DNA of 64,000 bases, taken from NCBI RefSeq assembly GCF_010682065.1, contig NZ_JAAGWG010000015.1:1-64000 (forward strand). Reading direction: 5' to 3'. Within the stretch, counting starts at the first letter, position 1. Every line of letters starts with the position of its first letter. This stretch comes from Blastococcus saxobsidens (GTDB taxonomy: Bacteria > Actinomycetota > Actinomycetes > Mycobacteriales > Geodermatophilaceae). The position numbers were made by a program, and so were the translations under genes. Below the pieces are notes generated by a model. The model ran no database searches, was not told the DNA's origin, and saw nothing but the letters and a program-made list of their open reading frames with translations. Shown here in pieces: positions 49,638-61,121 of this stretch.

Positions 49638-50728
49638 CCACCGCCCGTGCTCGCGTCGAGGCCCCGGTGCGTCCCGGTGTGGCCGTCCGGCTCGAGGGCC
49701 TGACCCGTCGCTACGGGTCCGTCCTCGCCCTCGACGGTCTGGACCTGGACATCACCGGCGGGGAGTTCCTGGCCCTGCTCGGCCCCTCCGGCTGCGGGAA
49801 GACCACGGCGCTGCGGGCGATCGCCGGGTTCGATCGGCCCGACGCCGGCGGGGTGCTGATCGACGGCCGCGACGTCACCGACGTGCCCCCGAACAAGCGG
49901 GACACCGGGATGGTCTTTCAGGCCTACAGCCTGTTCCCGAACCTGACGGTGGCCGAGAACGTGGCCTTCGGGCTGCGGGTGCGCCGGCGCGGCAGGGCCG
50001 AGCAGACCCACCGGGCCGCGGAGCTCCTGGAGCTGGTCGGGCTGGCCGATAGCGGGAACCGCTACCCCCACCAGCTCTCCGGCGGCCAGCAGCAGCGGGT
50101 CGCGCTCGCCCGAGCCCTGGCGGTCGCGCCGCAGGTGCTGCTGCTCGACGAACCCCTCTCGGCGCTCGACGCCCAGGTGCGGGTGCAGCTGCGCGAGGAG
50201 ATCCGGCGGATCCAGCTCGACCTCGGGATCACCACCGTGTTCGTCACCCACGACCAGGCCGAGGCGCTCTCGGTCGCCGACCGGGTGGGTGTGATGCGTG
50301 CCGGGCGGCTGGAGCAGATCGCCTCGCCCGACGACCTCTACGAGCGCCCGGCGACGGCGTTCGTGGCCGAGTTCGTGGGCACGATGAACCGGCTGCCCGC
50401 GACGCTCTCCGGCGGCGAGGTGCACCTGCTCGGCGCCCGGCGTCCCCTGGCCGGGGCAGCCCCGTCCGGCGGGCCGCTGGTGGCCCTGGTCCGCCCGGAG
50501 TCGCTGCTGGTCTCGGCCGACCCGGCCGGCACGGGCCGGGTGGTGACCCGCACGTTCTCCGGGGCCTCCACCCGCGTGCTCGTCGGGCTGGGCGACGGCG
50601 TCGAGGTGCGCATCGACGTCGCCAGCGCCGACAGCCAGCTGCTGCGGCCGGGGGCCGCCGTCACGGTGACCCCCGCCGACCGGCCGGTGCTCGTCGCGCC
50701 GGCCGAGCCGGCGGGCGACGGGGCGTAG
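49634..50728 (+). CDS. ABC importer ATPase (PotA/FbpC-like)
   Basis: 364 residues. Walker A GPSGCGKTT, Q-loop VFQAYSLFPN, signature LSGGQQQRV, Walker B VLLLDEPLSALD and H-loop VFVTHDQAEAL are all intact. A C-terminal TOBE-like domain (about 265-350) includes LVALVRPESLLV. It powers the importer encoded just upstream. Confidence 0.95.
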   Translation: MTTARARVEAPVRPGVAVRLEGLTRRYGSVLALDGLDLDITGGEFLALLGPSGCGKTTALRAIAGFDRPDAGGVLIDGRDVTDVPPNKRDTGMVFQAYSLFPNLTVAENVAFGLRVRRRGRAEQTHRAAELLELVGLADSGNRYPHQLSGGQQQRVALARALAVAPQVLLLDEPLSALDAQVRVQLREEIRRIQLDLGITTVFVTHDQAEALSVADRVGVMRAGRLEQIASPDDLYERPATAFVAEFVGTMNRLPATLSGGEVHLLGARRPLAGAAPSGGPLVALVRPESLLVSADPAGTGRVVTRTFSGASTRVLVGLGDGVEVRIDVASADSQLLRPGAAVTVTPADRPVLVAPAEPAGDGA

Positions 50729-50755
50729 CGTCGGGGGAGTCGCGGTTCACCTCGC

Positions 50756-50777
50756 GCACCGGCCCCCGCGCCGGTGC
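50756..50777 (+). terminator. Hairpin after the ABC importer operon
   Basis: Perfect arms GCACCGGC (50756-50763) and GCCGGTGC (50770-50777) enclose a 6-base loop, 27 bases past the ATPase stop. Confidence 0.65.
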
Positions 50778-50830
50778 CGGACCGGGAGCACGAACACCCG
50801 AGCCTGCACCGGCTCAGTCAGGTCGACCGC

Positions 50831-51001
50831 ATGACCTCCGCCCCGTCCGCCGTCATCCCCGCCTCGTCGGCGGAGGCCACCTGCGAGGTCTGCCCGCATG
50901 CGCTGGCCGACCACGACCGCATCTCGCTGCGCTTCTGCCAGGCGACCCAGGCCCAGCTCGCCGGGGGCGCTGCGGCGCACGGGTGCGTCTGCCCCGCCTG
51001 A
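50831..51001 (+). CDS. RGCVC-type small cysteine-rich protein
   Basis: 56 residues from the ATG at 50831. Cysteines occur as CEVC (near residue 17) and in the C-terminal HGCVC, with RFC between, consistent with a small zinc or disulfide-stabilised fold. It matches the actinobacterial RGCVC family, with His in place of Arg. Function unknown. The start at 50774 adds residues that overlap the terminator hairpin and was rejected. Confidence 0.75.
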   Translation: MTSAPSAVIPASSAEATCEVCPHALADHDRISLRFCQATQAQLAGGAAAHGCVCPA

Positions 51002-51029
51002 GCGGAGCGGAGTGCGCGATCATGCGCGG

Positions 51030-52160
51030 GTGACAGCCCCCGATCGCACGCCCTCCGTCGTCGACCGGTCCGATCCCGCCGGCCGGGCCTGGGTGGACCG
51101 GGCCGTGGCCGCGGTCGAGGCCGACGCCCGGCGCAGCGCCGACACCCACCTGCTGGTCTACCCGCTGCCGCCGGAGTGGGGCGTCGATCTGTACCTCAAG
51201 GACGAGTCGACGCACCCGACCGGCAGCCTCAAGCACCGGCTGGCCCGGTCGCTGTTCCTCTACGGGCTGTGCTCGGGGCAGATCACCGAGGGCAGCACGA
51301 TGGTGGAGGCCTCCAGCGGCTCGACGGCGGTGAGCGAGGCCTACTTCGCCCGGATGCTGGGGCTGCCGTTCGTCGCGGTCATGCCGCGGTCGACCAGCCC
51401 GGAGAAGATCGCGCTGATCGAGTTCCACGGGGGCCGCTGCCATTTCGTCGATCGCGCACCGGACATGTACGAGGAGGCCCGGCGGCTGGCTGCCGACTGC
51501 GGCGGCCACTACCTCGACCAGTTCACCTACGCCGAACGGGCCACCGACTGGCGGGGCAACAACAACATCGCCGAGTCGATCTTCGAGCAGTTGTCGGCGG
51601 AGCCGCACCCGGTGCCCGAGTGGGTCGTGGTCGGCGCCGGCACGGGCGGCACCAGCGCCACCATCGGTCGCTACATCCGCTTCCGCCGGCACCCCACCCG
51701 GCTGGCCGTCGTCGATCCGGAGAACTCCGCGTTCCTCCCCGGCTACACAGCCGGTGACCTCGGCTGGACGACGGGGACGCCCTCGCGCATCGAGGGGATC
51801 GGCCGGCCCCGGGTGGAGCCCTCCTTCGTGCCCACGATCGTCGACCGCATGATCGGCGTGCCCGACGCCGCCTCGCTGGCCGCCGTGCGGCACCTGGAGC
51901 GGGTCACCGGCCGGCGGGCGGGCGGCTCGACCGGCACCAACCTCTGGGGCGCGTTCGGGCTGGTCGCGGAGATGGTGGCCGCCGGCCGCCGGGGGAGCGT
52001 CGTCACGTTGCTGTGCGACGGCGGGGAGCGCTACGCCCACACGTACTACTCCGACGAGTGGGTGGCCGCCCAGGGACTCGACCTGGCGCCCCACGCCGAG
52101 ACCCTCCGCCGATTCGCCGCGACGGGGGAGTGGACGGGCCTCGGCGGGACCCGGGCGTGA
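51030..52160 (+). CDS. PLP-dependent cysteine synthase/desulfhydrase-family lyase
   Basis: 376 residues. The pyridoxal-phosphate lysine is K68 in [11 protein letters not shown]. The substrate-binding loop is [15 protein letters not shown], and the phosphate-binding glycines are [10 protein letters not shown]. The sequence pattern is like the mycobacterial Cds1-type L-cysteine desulfhydrase rather than classical CysK, from memory; both reactions remain possible. The GTG at 51030 starts MTAPDRTPS. It lies 28 bases after the RGCVC gene. Confidence 0.85.
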   Translation: MTAPDRTPSVVDRSDPAGRAWVDRAVAAVEADARRSADTHLLVYPLPPEWGVDLYLKDESTHPTGSLKHRLARSLFLYGLCSGQITEGSTMVEASSGSTAVSEAYFARMLGLPFVAVMPRSTSPEKIALIEFHGGRCHFVDRAPDMYEEARRLAADCGGHYLDQFTYAERATDWRGNNNIAESIFEQLSAEPHPVPEWVVVGAGTGGTSATIGRYIRFRRHPTRLAVVDPENSAFLPGYTAGDLGWTTGTPSRIEGIGRPRVEPSFVPTIVDRMIGVPDAASLAAVRHLERVTGRRAGGSTGTNLWGAFGLVAEMVAAGRRGSVVTLLCDGGERYAHTYYSDEWVAAQGLDLAPHAETLRRFAATGEWTGLGGTRA

Positions 52161-52192
52161 TGTGACTCACCTGCCCCTCGTACCGCAGCGGC

Positions 52193-52210
52193 GTTACCCA
52201 CCAGTAACCT
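52193..52210 (+). promoter_or_regulatory. etfB promoter with GTTACC-N4-GGTAAC-type operator
   Basis: GTTACCCACCAGTAAC (52193-52208) matches the shared palindrome with one mismatch. As at ccr, the terminal TAAC plus two bases makes a -10 hexamer, TAACCT (52205-52210), so operator and -10 overlap in the same way. The predicted leader before etfB is about 60 bases. Confidence 0.65.
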
Positions 52211-52277
52211 CCATGATCGGAGCCAGGCGGGCCGCCGTGCCCGCATCCTGAACGCGTCCTGAGGAAGGTTCAGCGCG

Positions 52278-53057
52278 ATGAACATCGTCGTTCTTGTCAA
52301 GCAGGTCCCGGACTCGGGAAGTGAGCGCAAGCTGGACCCGGCCGACAACACCGTCGCCCGTGCGTCCGCCGACAACGTCATCAACGAGATGGACGAGTAC
52401 GCCATCGAGGAGGCGCTCACCATCAAGGAGGCGCAGGGCGGTGAGGTCACGGTGCTGACCGTCGGCCCCGACTCCGCCACCGACGCCATCCGCAAGGCGC
52501 TGTCCATGGGCGCCGACAAGGCCGTGCACGTCGTGGACGACGCCATCCACGGCTCGTGCGCGGTGCAGACCTCGGCGGTCATCGCCGCGGCCCTGCAGCA
52601 GATGGAGTACGACCTCGTGCTCTGCGGCGCCGAGGCCACCGACGCGCAGCTGTCGGTCATGCCGGCCCTGCTCGCCGAGCGCCTGGGCCTCCCGCAGCTG
52701 TCCGGTGCCCGCAAGGTCACCATCGAGGGCGGCACCGCGAAGGTGGAGCGGCAGACCGACGGCGGCTTCTGGGCCCTCGAGGCCCCGCTCCCGGCGATCA
52801 TCTCCACCTGGGACACGATCAACGAGCCGCGCTACCCCTCCTTCAAGGGGATCATGGCCGCCAAGAAGAAGCCGGTGGAGACCAAGTCGCTGGCCGACCT
52901 GGGCGTCGACGCCGGCAGCGTGGGCCTGGCGACGGCCACCAGCAAGGTGCTCGACTTCGCCGGCCGCCCGCCCAAGGGCGAGGGCGTCAAGGTGACCGAC
53001 GAGGGCGACGGCGCGCAGAAGTTCGTCGACTACCTCGCCAGCCAGAAGATCGTCTGA
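52278..53057 (+). CDS. etfB: Electron transfer flavoprotein beta subunit
   Basis: 259 residues beginning MNIVVLVKQVPDSGSERKLDP, the standard EtfB N-terminus. It contains the acyl-CoA-dehydrogenase recognition region around GGEVTVLTVGPDSATDAIRKALSMGADK. With EtfA it carries electrons from acyl-CoA dehydrogenases (potentially including methylsuccinyl-CoA dehydrogenase) to the quinone pool. A ribosome-binding site GAGGAAGG precedes the ATG. Confidence 0.97.
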   Translation: MNIVVLVKQVPDSGSERKLDPADNTVARASADNVINEMDEYAIEEALTIKEAQGGEVTVLTVGPDSATDAIRKALSMGADKAVHVVDDAIHGSCAVQTSAVIAAALQQMEYDLVLCGAEATDAQLSVMPALLAERLGLPQLSGARKVTIEGGTAKVERQTDGGFWALEAPLPAIISTWDTINEPRYPSFKGIMAAKKKPVETKSLADLGVDAGSVGLATATSKVLDFAGRPPKGEGVKVTDEGDGAQKFVDYLASQKIV

Positions 53058-53091
53058 GTCCGGCCCGGATCGAAGGAAGAGGAGAAACCCC

Positions 53092-54054
53092 ATGGCAGAG
53101 GTCCTGGTCCTGGCCGAGCTCAACCCGGCCGGCGGCGGAGTCCGCAAGACCACCCTGGAAGCCCTGACCGCGGCGCGTGCGCTCGGTGAGCCGTCGGCCG
53201 TCGTCCTCGGCGCGCCGGGCACGGCCGCCGGTGTCAAGGACACGCTCGCGGAGTACGGCGCCGCGACCGTCTACGTCGCCGAGTCCGACGACGTCGACGC
53301 CTACCTCGTGGCCCCCAAGGCCGAGGTGCTGGCGCAGCTGGTGAGCGAGAAGTCGCCCGCCGCCGTCGTCATCCCCTCCTCGCCGGAGGGCAAGGAGATC
53401 GCCGCCCGCCTGGCCATCAAGACCGGCAGCGGCTTCCTCACCGACGTCACCGAGATCGCCTCCGACGGCACCGCCACCCAGGCGGCCTTCGCCGGGGCGA
53501 CGATCGTGCACTCGCAGGTGACGGTCGGCACCCCGATCTACACCCTGCGCGGCAACTCGGTCACCCCGGAGGCGGCTCCGGCCGCGGGCGCCGAGCAGCC
53601 GGTGTCGGTGTCGATCAGCGACGCCGCCAAGCAGGTCCGCGTGGTCGAGCGCGTGGTGGAGCAGAAGAGCAGCCGCCCCGAGCTCACCGAGGCCTCGATC
53701 GTCGTCTCCGGCGGTCGCGGTGTCGCCAGCGCCGAGAACTTCTCGGTCATCGAGGGCCTGGCCGACTCGCTCGGCGCGGCCGTCGGCGCCTCGCGCGCCG
53801 CGGTGGACTCCGGCTTCTACCCCCACTCCTTCCAGGTGGGGCAGACCGGCAAGACCGTCTCGCCGAACCTCTACGTGGCCGTCGGCATCTCCGGTGCGAT
53901 CCAGCACCGCGCCGGCATGCAGACCTCGAAGACCATCGTGGCCATCAACAAGGACCCCGAGGCCCCGATCTTCGAGCTGGCCGACTTCGGTGTCATCGGC
54001 GACCTGAACACGGTCGTGCCGGCCGCCACCGAGCAGATCAACGCCCGCAAGTAG
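53092..54054 (+). CDS. etfA: Electron transfer flavoprotein alpha subunit
   Basis: 320 residues. The C-terminal FAD-binding domain shows [21 protein letters not shown] and [16 protein letters not shown], diagnostic for EtfA. It starts 34 bases after etfB behind AAGAGGAG. It forms the ETF heterodimer holding FAD and AMP. Confidence 0.97.
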   Translation: MAEVLVLAELNPAGGGVRKTTLEALTAARALGEPSAVVLGAPGTAAGVKDTLAEYGAATVYVAESDDVDAYLVAPKAEVLAQLVSEKSPAAVVIPSSPEGKEIAARLAIKTGSGFLTDVTEIASDGTATQAAFAGATIVHSQVTVGTPIYTLRGNSVTPEAAPAAGAEQPVSVSISDAAKQVRVVERVVEQKSSRPELTEASIVVSGGRGVASAENFSVIEGLADSLGAAVGASRAAVDSGFYPHSFQVGQTGKTVSPNLYVAVGISGAIQHRAGMQTSKTIVAINKDPEAPIFELADFGVIGDLNTVVPAATEQINARK

Positions 54055-54074
54055 GGGCTCAGCAGCACCACACC

Positions 54075-54110
54075 GTCGAGCGCCGATCCCTCCGGGGGTC
54101 GGCGCTCGAC
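54075..54110 (+). terminator. Hairpin after etfBA
   Basis: Arms GTCGAGCGCCGA (54075-54086) and TCGGCGCTCGAC (54099-54110) pair perfectly over 12 bp with a 12-base loop, 20 bases past the etfA stop. Confidence 0.85.
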
Positions 54111-54186
54111 GCCGTTCCGGGCTCGGGAAACGGTGACATCGCCGCCGAACGGGAAGCACACGCGGCGATGCAGGGTTGGGCGGAAC

Positions 54187-55575
54187 GTGGACGGTCGGGC
54201 CGACGAGAGCATCTGGGACGCCGGCCACCGGCGGACGACGACCGGGCTGCTGACCCTCGTCACGCTCATCGCCTTCGAGGCGATGGCGGTCGGCACGGCG
54301 ATGCCCAGCGCGGTGGCCGAGCTCGACGCGGTCGCCTGGTACGCCTGGCCGTTCAGCGCCTTCCTCGTCACCTCGGTCGTCGGCATGGTCGTCGGCGGGG
54401 AGGTGGGGGACCGGCGAGCTCCCGGCCGGGGCGTCCTGGCCGGCGTGCTGGTGTTCGCGGCCGGCCTGGTCGTCGCCGGGATCGCCCAGCACATGGCCGT
54501 GCTCGTCCTGGGCCGCGCCGTCCAGGGGCTCGGCGCCGGGGTGGTCATCGTGCTGCTCTACGTCATCGCCGGGCAGGCGTACTCCTCCCGGCTGCGCCCC
54601 CGCCTGTTCGGCGCCTTCGCGGCCGGGTGGGTTCTGCCCGCGCTGATCGGGCCGCTGGCCGCCGGCCTGGTGACCACCCACGTCGGCTGGCGCGGCGTCT
54701 TCCTCGGGCTCGTGCCGCTGGTCGCGGCCGGCCTCGCGCTGCTGCTCACCGCCGGGCCCGGGACTGCGCCCCCGGGTGGGGGGACGCCGCAGCGCAGCAA
54801 GGCCTCCTGGGCCGTGCTGGCCGGAACCGGCATCGCGGCGCTGCAGTACGCCGGCCAGCGCCTGGACCTCCTCGCCGTCCCGCTCGCCGTCCTGGGTGCC
54901 GCCGCCCTGGCCCTCGGGCTGCGGCGCCTCCTGCCCCGCGGCACCGTCCGGGCCCGCCCCGGGATCCCCGCGGTCGTCGCCTCCCGCGGGCTGCTGGCCG
55001 GCGCCTTCTTCGGCATGGACGCGCTGATCCCGTTCGTCCTGACCGAGCAGCACGGCTGGAGCGCCGCCACCGCCGGGCTCCCGCTGACCGCGGGGGCGGT
55101 CGGCTGGGTGCTCGCCGCGCAGCTCCAGGGGCGACTGCCCGACGTCCCCCGCCAGCGGGTCCTGCGGGCGGGATGCCTCGTGCTCGCCACCGGTCTGGCC
55201 GCCACCGCCGCGATCGCCGTCCCCGGGCTCGGTGGCTGGCCGGCCTACCTGACGTGGGGGCTGGCCGGCGTCGGCATGGGGCTGGGCATGCCGAGCGTCG
55301 GCGTGCTGCTGCTCGACCAGTCACCGGAGGCCGAGCGCGGGGCCAACTCCGCGGCGCTGCAGATCTCCGACGTCACGGCCTCGGCCCTCCTCGTCGGCCT
55401 CGCCGGGGTGCTGGTGGCCGGGGCCGCCGACGGCGACGGCCCGCTGTGGCCCGCGGTGCTCGTCGCGGTCGCCGTGCTGACCGTGCCCGCGCTGCTGGGC
55501 GCGGGGATCGCCGGCCGCACCGCATCGCCGGGCCGAGGCGCTCCGGAGGGCGCGACTACATTGGCTGCGTCATGA
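54187..55575 (+). CDS. MFS transporter (drug-efflux-like)
   Basis: About 462 residues from the GTG at 54187 (GTG at 54133 is possible). Twelve to fourteen hydrophobic segments are seen, with the MFS loop [13 protein letters not shown] after the second helix and [19 protein letters not shown] like motif C of exporters. Substrate is unknown. Its stop overlaps the iscS start by ATGA, so it is co-expressed with the sulfur-transfer genes. Confidence 0.85.
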   Translation: MDGRADESIWDAGHRRTTTGLLTLVTLIAFEAMAVGTAMPSAVAELDAVAWYAWPFSAFLVTSVVGMVVGGEVGDRRAPGRGVLAGVLVFAAGLVVAGIAQHMAVLVLGRAVQGLGAGVVIVLLYVIAGQAYSSRLRPRLFGAFAAGWVLPALIGPLAAGLVTTHVGWRGVFLGLVPLVAAGLALLLTAGPGTAPPGGGTPQRSKASWAVLAGTGIAALQYAGQRLDLLAVPLAVLGAAALALGLRRLLPRGTVRARPGIPAVVASRGLLAGAFFGMDALIPFVLTEQHGWSAATAGLPLTAGAVGWVLAAQLQGRLPDVPRQRVLRAGCLVLATGLAATAAIAVPGLGGWPAYLTWGLAGVGMGLGMPSVGVLLLDQSPEAERGANSAALQISDVTASALLVGLAGVLVAGAADGDGPLWPAVLVAVAVLTVPALLGAGIAGRTASPGRGAPEGATTLAAS

Positions 55576-56759
55576 CGTATCTCGACCACGCGGCGACCAC
55601 GCCGGTGCTACCCGAGGTCGTGGCCGCGATGGCCGAGCAGCTGGGCCGGGTCGGCAACGCCTCCTCGCTGCACGCCAGCGGCCGGGCCGCCCGGCGCGCC
55701 GCCGAGCAGGCCCGCGAGCGGCTGGCCGAGGCGGTCGGCGCACGCCCCTCCGAGGTGTTGTTCACCGGCGGGGGCACCGAGAGCGACAACCTCGCCGTCA
55801 AGGGGCTGTTCTGGGCCCGCCGGGAGGCCGACTCCCGCCGGCGCCGGATCGTCGTGAGCCCGGCGGAGCACCACGCGGTCCTGGACAGCGTGGAGTGGCT
55901 GGCCAAGCACGAGGGCGCCGAGGTCACCTGGCTGCAGGTGGAGCCGACCGGCCGGGTCACCCCCGCAGCGCTCGCCGCCGCGCTGGGCGACGGCACCGAC
56001 GTCGCCGTCGCCAGCGTGATGTGGGCCAACAACGAGATCGGCACCGTCAGCGACATCGCCGAGCTGGCCGCGACGGCGCACGACGTCGGGGTCCCGCTGC
56101 ACACCGATGCCGTGCAGGCCGTCGGGCAGGTGCTCGTGGACTTCGGGGCCAGCGGCGTCGACGCGCTGACCATGACCGGTCACAAGCTCGGCGGCCCCAT
56201 GGGTGCCGGGGCGCTGCTGCTGCGCCGGGACGCCGAGTGCACCCCGCTGCTGCACGGCGGCGGTCAGGAGCGCGACGTGCGCTCCGGGACCCTCGACGTC
56301 GCGGCCATCGTGGGGCTGGCGGTGGCGACCGGAGCGGCCGTCGGCGGCCGGGTCGAGCGCGCCGCCGCGGTGAGCCGGCTGCGCGACCGGCTCGTGGCCG
56401 GCGTGGTGGAGCAGGTGCCCGACGTGCAGCTGAACGGCGCCGCGCTGGACGACGTCGTCCGTTCCGGTCCCGGCCGGTTGCCGGGCAACGCCCACCTGTC
56501 CTTCCCCGGAGCCGAGGGCGACGCCCTGCTCATGCTGCTCGACGCTCGGGGCATCGAGTGCTCCACCGGATCGGCCTGCAGCGCCGGCGTGGCCCGGCCC
56601 AGCCACGTGCTGCTGGCCGTCGGCGCCGAGCCGGACCGGGCCCGCAGCTCGCTGCGGTTCAGCCTGGGGCACACCAGCACCGACGCCGACGTGGACGCCG
56701 TGCTCGAGGTCATCGCGCCGGTGGTCGAGCGTGCCCGGCGGGCCGGGGGCCGGCGATGA
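55572..56759 (+). CDS. iscS: Cysteine desulfurase
   Basis: 395 residues. The PLP lysine is K205 in [13 protein letters not shown]. The persulfide-forming cysteine lies in [11 protein letters not shown]. It supplies sulfur for iron-sulfur clusters and for tRNA thiolation by MnmA, its immediate neighbour. TACATT nine bases before the ATG may provide an internal promoter despite the overlap with the MFS gene. Stop overlaps the mnmA start (ATGA). Confidence 0.95.
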   Translation: MTYLDHAATTPVLPEVVAAMAEQLGRVGNASSLHASGRAARRAAEQARERLAEAVGARPSEVLFTGGGTESDNLAVKGLFWARREADSRRRRIVVSPAEHHAVLDSVEWLAKHEGAEVTWLQVEPTGRVTPAALAAALGDGTDVAVASVMWANNEIGTVSDIAELAATAHDVGVPLHTDAVQAVGQVLVDFGASGVDALTMTGHKLGGPMGAGALLLRRDAECTPLLHGGGQERDVRSGTLDVAAIVGLAVATGAAVGGRVERAAAVSRLRDRLVAGVVEQVPDVQLNGAALDDVVRSGPGRLPGNAHLSFPGAEGDALLMLLDARGIECSTGSACSAGVARPSHVLLAVGAEPDRARSSLRFSLGHTSTDADVDAVLEVIAPVVERARRAGGRR

Positions 56760-57868
56760 GGGTGCTGGCGGCGATGAGCGGGGGAGTGGACTCCGCGGTG
56801 GCCGCGGCCCTGGCCGTCGACGCCGGGCACGACGTCACCGGGGTGCACCTGGCGCTCTCGCCCGACCGGCAGACCCTGCGCAGCGGGGCCCGCGGGTGCT
56901 GCAGCGTGGAGGACGCGCACGACGCGCGCCGGGTCGCCGACGAGCTCGGCATCCCCTTCTACGTGTGGGACCTCGCCGACCGCTTCCGCGAGGACGTCGT
57001 CGAGGACTTCGTGGCCGAGTACGCGGCCGGGCGCACCCCCAACCCGTGCCTGCGCTGCAACGAGAAGATCAAGTTCACCGCGGTGCTGGACCGGGCACGG
57101 GCGCTGGGCTTCGACGCGGTCGTCACCGGCCACCACGCCCGGCTGGCCGACGGCGAGCTGCGGCGGTCGGTGGACGCCGGCAAGGACCAGTCCTACGTGC
57201 TGGGGGTGCTCACCCCCGAGCAGCTCGCGGCGGCGATGTTCCCGCTGGGCGGCATGACCAAGGACCGGGTCCGCGAGATCGCCGCCGAGCGTGGCTTCGC
57301 CGTGGCCACCAAGGCCGACTCGCACGACATCTGCTTCATCCCCGACGGCGACACCCGCGGCTTCCTGGCCCGGAAGCTGGGCAGCCGGCCCGGCCCGCTG
57401 GTGGACGCCGCCACCGGGGCCACCGTCGGCGAGCACGACGGCACCTACGGCTTCACCGTCGGCCAGCGGCGCGGGCTCGGCGTGAGCGTCGGCGACCAGC
57501 AGCCCCGCTACGTGCTGGGCATCGAGCCGGTGAGCCGCACCGTCACGATCGGCACCGCCGACCTCGCCGGCGTCGACGAGATCACCACCGCCGCCGCCAC
57601 CTGGACCGGTGCGGTTCCGGCGCTGCCGCTCCGGGCCCAGGTGCAGCTGCGGGCGCACGGGGAGCCGGTGGCCTGCGAGGTGGGCGCGGGCGACGACGGC
57701 GGGCTGGTGATCCGGGTCGACGCCGTGCAGCGCGGGGTCGCCGCCGGTCAGTCCGCCGTCCTGTACGAACCGGACGCCGAGCGGGGCGACCGGGTGCTCG
57801 GGCAGGCAGCCATCCGGACGTCGAGCCGGCGCCGGGGCGCGGTCGGGCGGGAAGTGCTGGCGGACTAG
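56756..57868 (+). CDS. mnmA: tRNA 2-thiouridylase
   Basis: 370 residues. The ATP-pyrophosphatase P-loop is [13 protein letters not shown]. Cysteines C98 and C101 lie in [12 protein letters not shown], and the second catalytic cysteine is in [11 protein letters not shown]. It installs 2-thio on wobble uridine 34 of tRNA-Lys/Glu/Gln using IscS sulfur. It has an additional CC pair at residues 48-49. Start overlaps iscS by four bases. Confidence 0.96.
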   Translation: MRVLAAMSGGVDSAVAAALAVDAGHDVTGVHLALSPDRQTLRSGARGCCSVEDAHDARRVADELGIPFYVWDLADRFREDVVEDFVAEYAAGRTPNPCLRCNEKIKFTAVLDRARALGFDAVVTGHHARLADGELRRSVDAGKDQSYVLGVLTPEQLAAAMFPLGGMTKDRVREIAAERGFAVATKADSHDICFIPDGDTRGFLARKLGSRPGPLVDAATGATVGEHDGTYGFTVGQRRGLGVSVGDQQPRYVLGIEPVSRTVTIGTADLAGVDEITTAAATWTGAVPALPLRAQVQLRAHGEPVACEVGAGDDGGLVIRVDAVQRGVAAGQSAVLYEPDAERGDRVLGQAAIRTSSRRRGAVGREVLAD

Positions 57869-57871
57869 CGT
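57866..57871 (+). promoter_or_regulatory. -10 hexamer that includes the mnmA stop codon
   Basis: TAGCGT begins with the TAG stop of mnmA and lies seven bases before the next GTG start. The geometry equals other leaderless promoters in the window. Confidence 0.5.
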
Positions 57872-57878
57872 CGCCGGC

Positions 57879-58889
57879 GTGAGCTCCGAGAACAGCGACC
57901 CGAGGCCGGCTGCCACCACGTGGGGGGCGGCCTCCGGTGTCGGATCGCTGCCCGGCACCGATCCGGCCGAGGCGTTGCGCACGGTGGTCGGGGAGCTGCC
58001 CGGCTTCGCTCACCTCCCCGAGCTGCCCGGCCGGGGCGCGGGCGCCGACATGCTCGGCCGCAGCGCCGCGCTCCTGGTGGACCTCTCCTTCGACCTGACG
58101 CCGGCCGGCTGGCGCCTGGTGCCCCGGGCCGGCATCGACCAGCAGCGGGCCGAGGAGTTCCTGGCCCGCGACCTCGACGCGCTGCACGACGTCGCCGAGC
58201 GCTGGACCGGCCCCTTCAAGGTGCAGGCCGCCGGTCCCTGGACCCTGGCCGCCGGCCTCGAGCGGACCCGCGGGGACCGCGCGGTGGTCGATGCCGGCGC
58301 CCGTCGCGACCTGGCCCAGTCCCTCGCCGAGGGCCTGAGCGCGCACGTGGCCGCGGTGCAGGCGCGGGTGCCCGGGGCGCAGGTCGTCGTCCAGCTCGAC
58401 GAGCCCTCGGTCCCGGCGGTGCTGCAGGGCGGGCTGCCGACGGTGAGCGGTTTCGGCAAGTTGTCCGCCGTCGCCGCCGACGTGGTCGAGCAGGAGCTCG
58501 GTGCGGTGATCCGCGCCCTGCCGGGCGCGGTCGTGGTGCACTGCTGCGCCCCGCGGATGCCCCTGGGTCTCTTCCGCGCCGCCGGTGCGGCGGGGCTCTC
58601 CTTCGACCTCGGGCTCGTGCAGGACCTCGACGCGGTCGGCGAGGCCGTCGACGCCGGGGTGCACCTGCTGCTCGGCGTCGTCCCGGGCACCGACGCCCGG
58701 CTGCCGGCGCCGAAGGCCACCGCCTCGCGGGTGCAGGCCTGGTGGAGCGAGCTCGGCTTCCCGGTCGAGCAGTTGGCGGACGCGGTGACGCTGACCCCCG
58801 CGTGCGGGCTGGCCGGGGCGTCGCCGGCCCACGCCCGCGCCGCCATGGCCCACGTGCGCGAGGCCGCGAAGTACCTGCTGCCGGAGTGA
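57879..58889 (+). CDS. Methionine-synthase-like protein (MetE C-domain family)
   Basis: 336 residues with the MetE/UROD-like barrel. Segments include GVGSLPGTDPAEALR, QLDEPSVPAVL, VVVHCCAP (candidate zinc Cys) and LTPACGLAG (second Cys). It is a short homologue lacking the MetE N-domain, equivalent in position to a conserved gene beside ligA in mycobacteria. True methyl-transfer activity is unproven. The GTG start has TAGCGT seven bases upstream. Confidence 0.85.
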   Translation: MSSENSDPRPAATTWGAASGVGSLPGTDPAEALRTVVGELPGFAHLPELPGRGAGADMLGRSAALLVDLSFDLTPAGWRLVPRAGIDQQRAEEFLARDLDALHDVAERWTGPFKVQAAGPWTLAAGLERTRGDRAVVDAGARRDLAQSLAEGLSAHVAAVQARVPGAQVVVQLDEPSVPAVLQGGLPTVSGFGKLSAVAADVVEQELGAVIRALPGAVVVHCCAPRMPLGLFRAAGAAGLSFDLGLVQDLDAVGEAVDAGVHLLLGVVPGTDARLPAPKATASRVQAWWSELGFPVEQLADAVTLTPACGLAGASPAHARAAMAHVREAAKYLLPE

Positions 58890-61100
<2,211 letters not shown>

Positions 61101-61121
61101 TGGCTTCCGGCGTGCGCCGGG

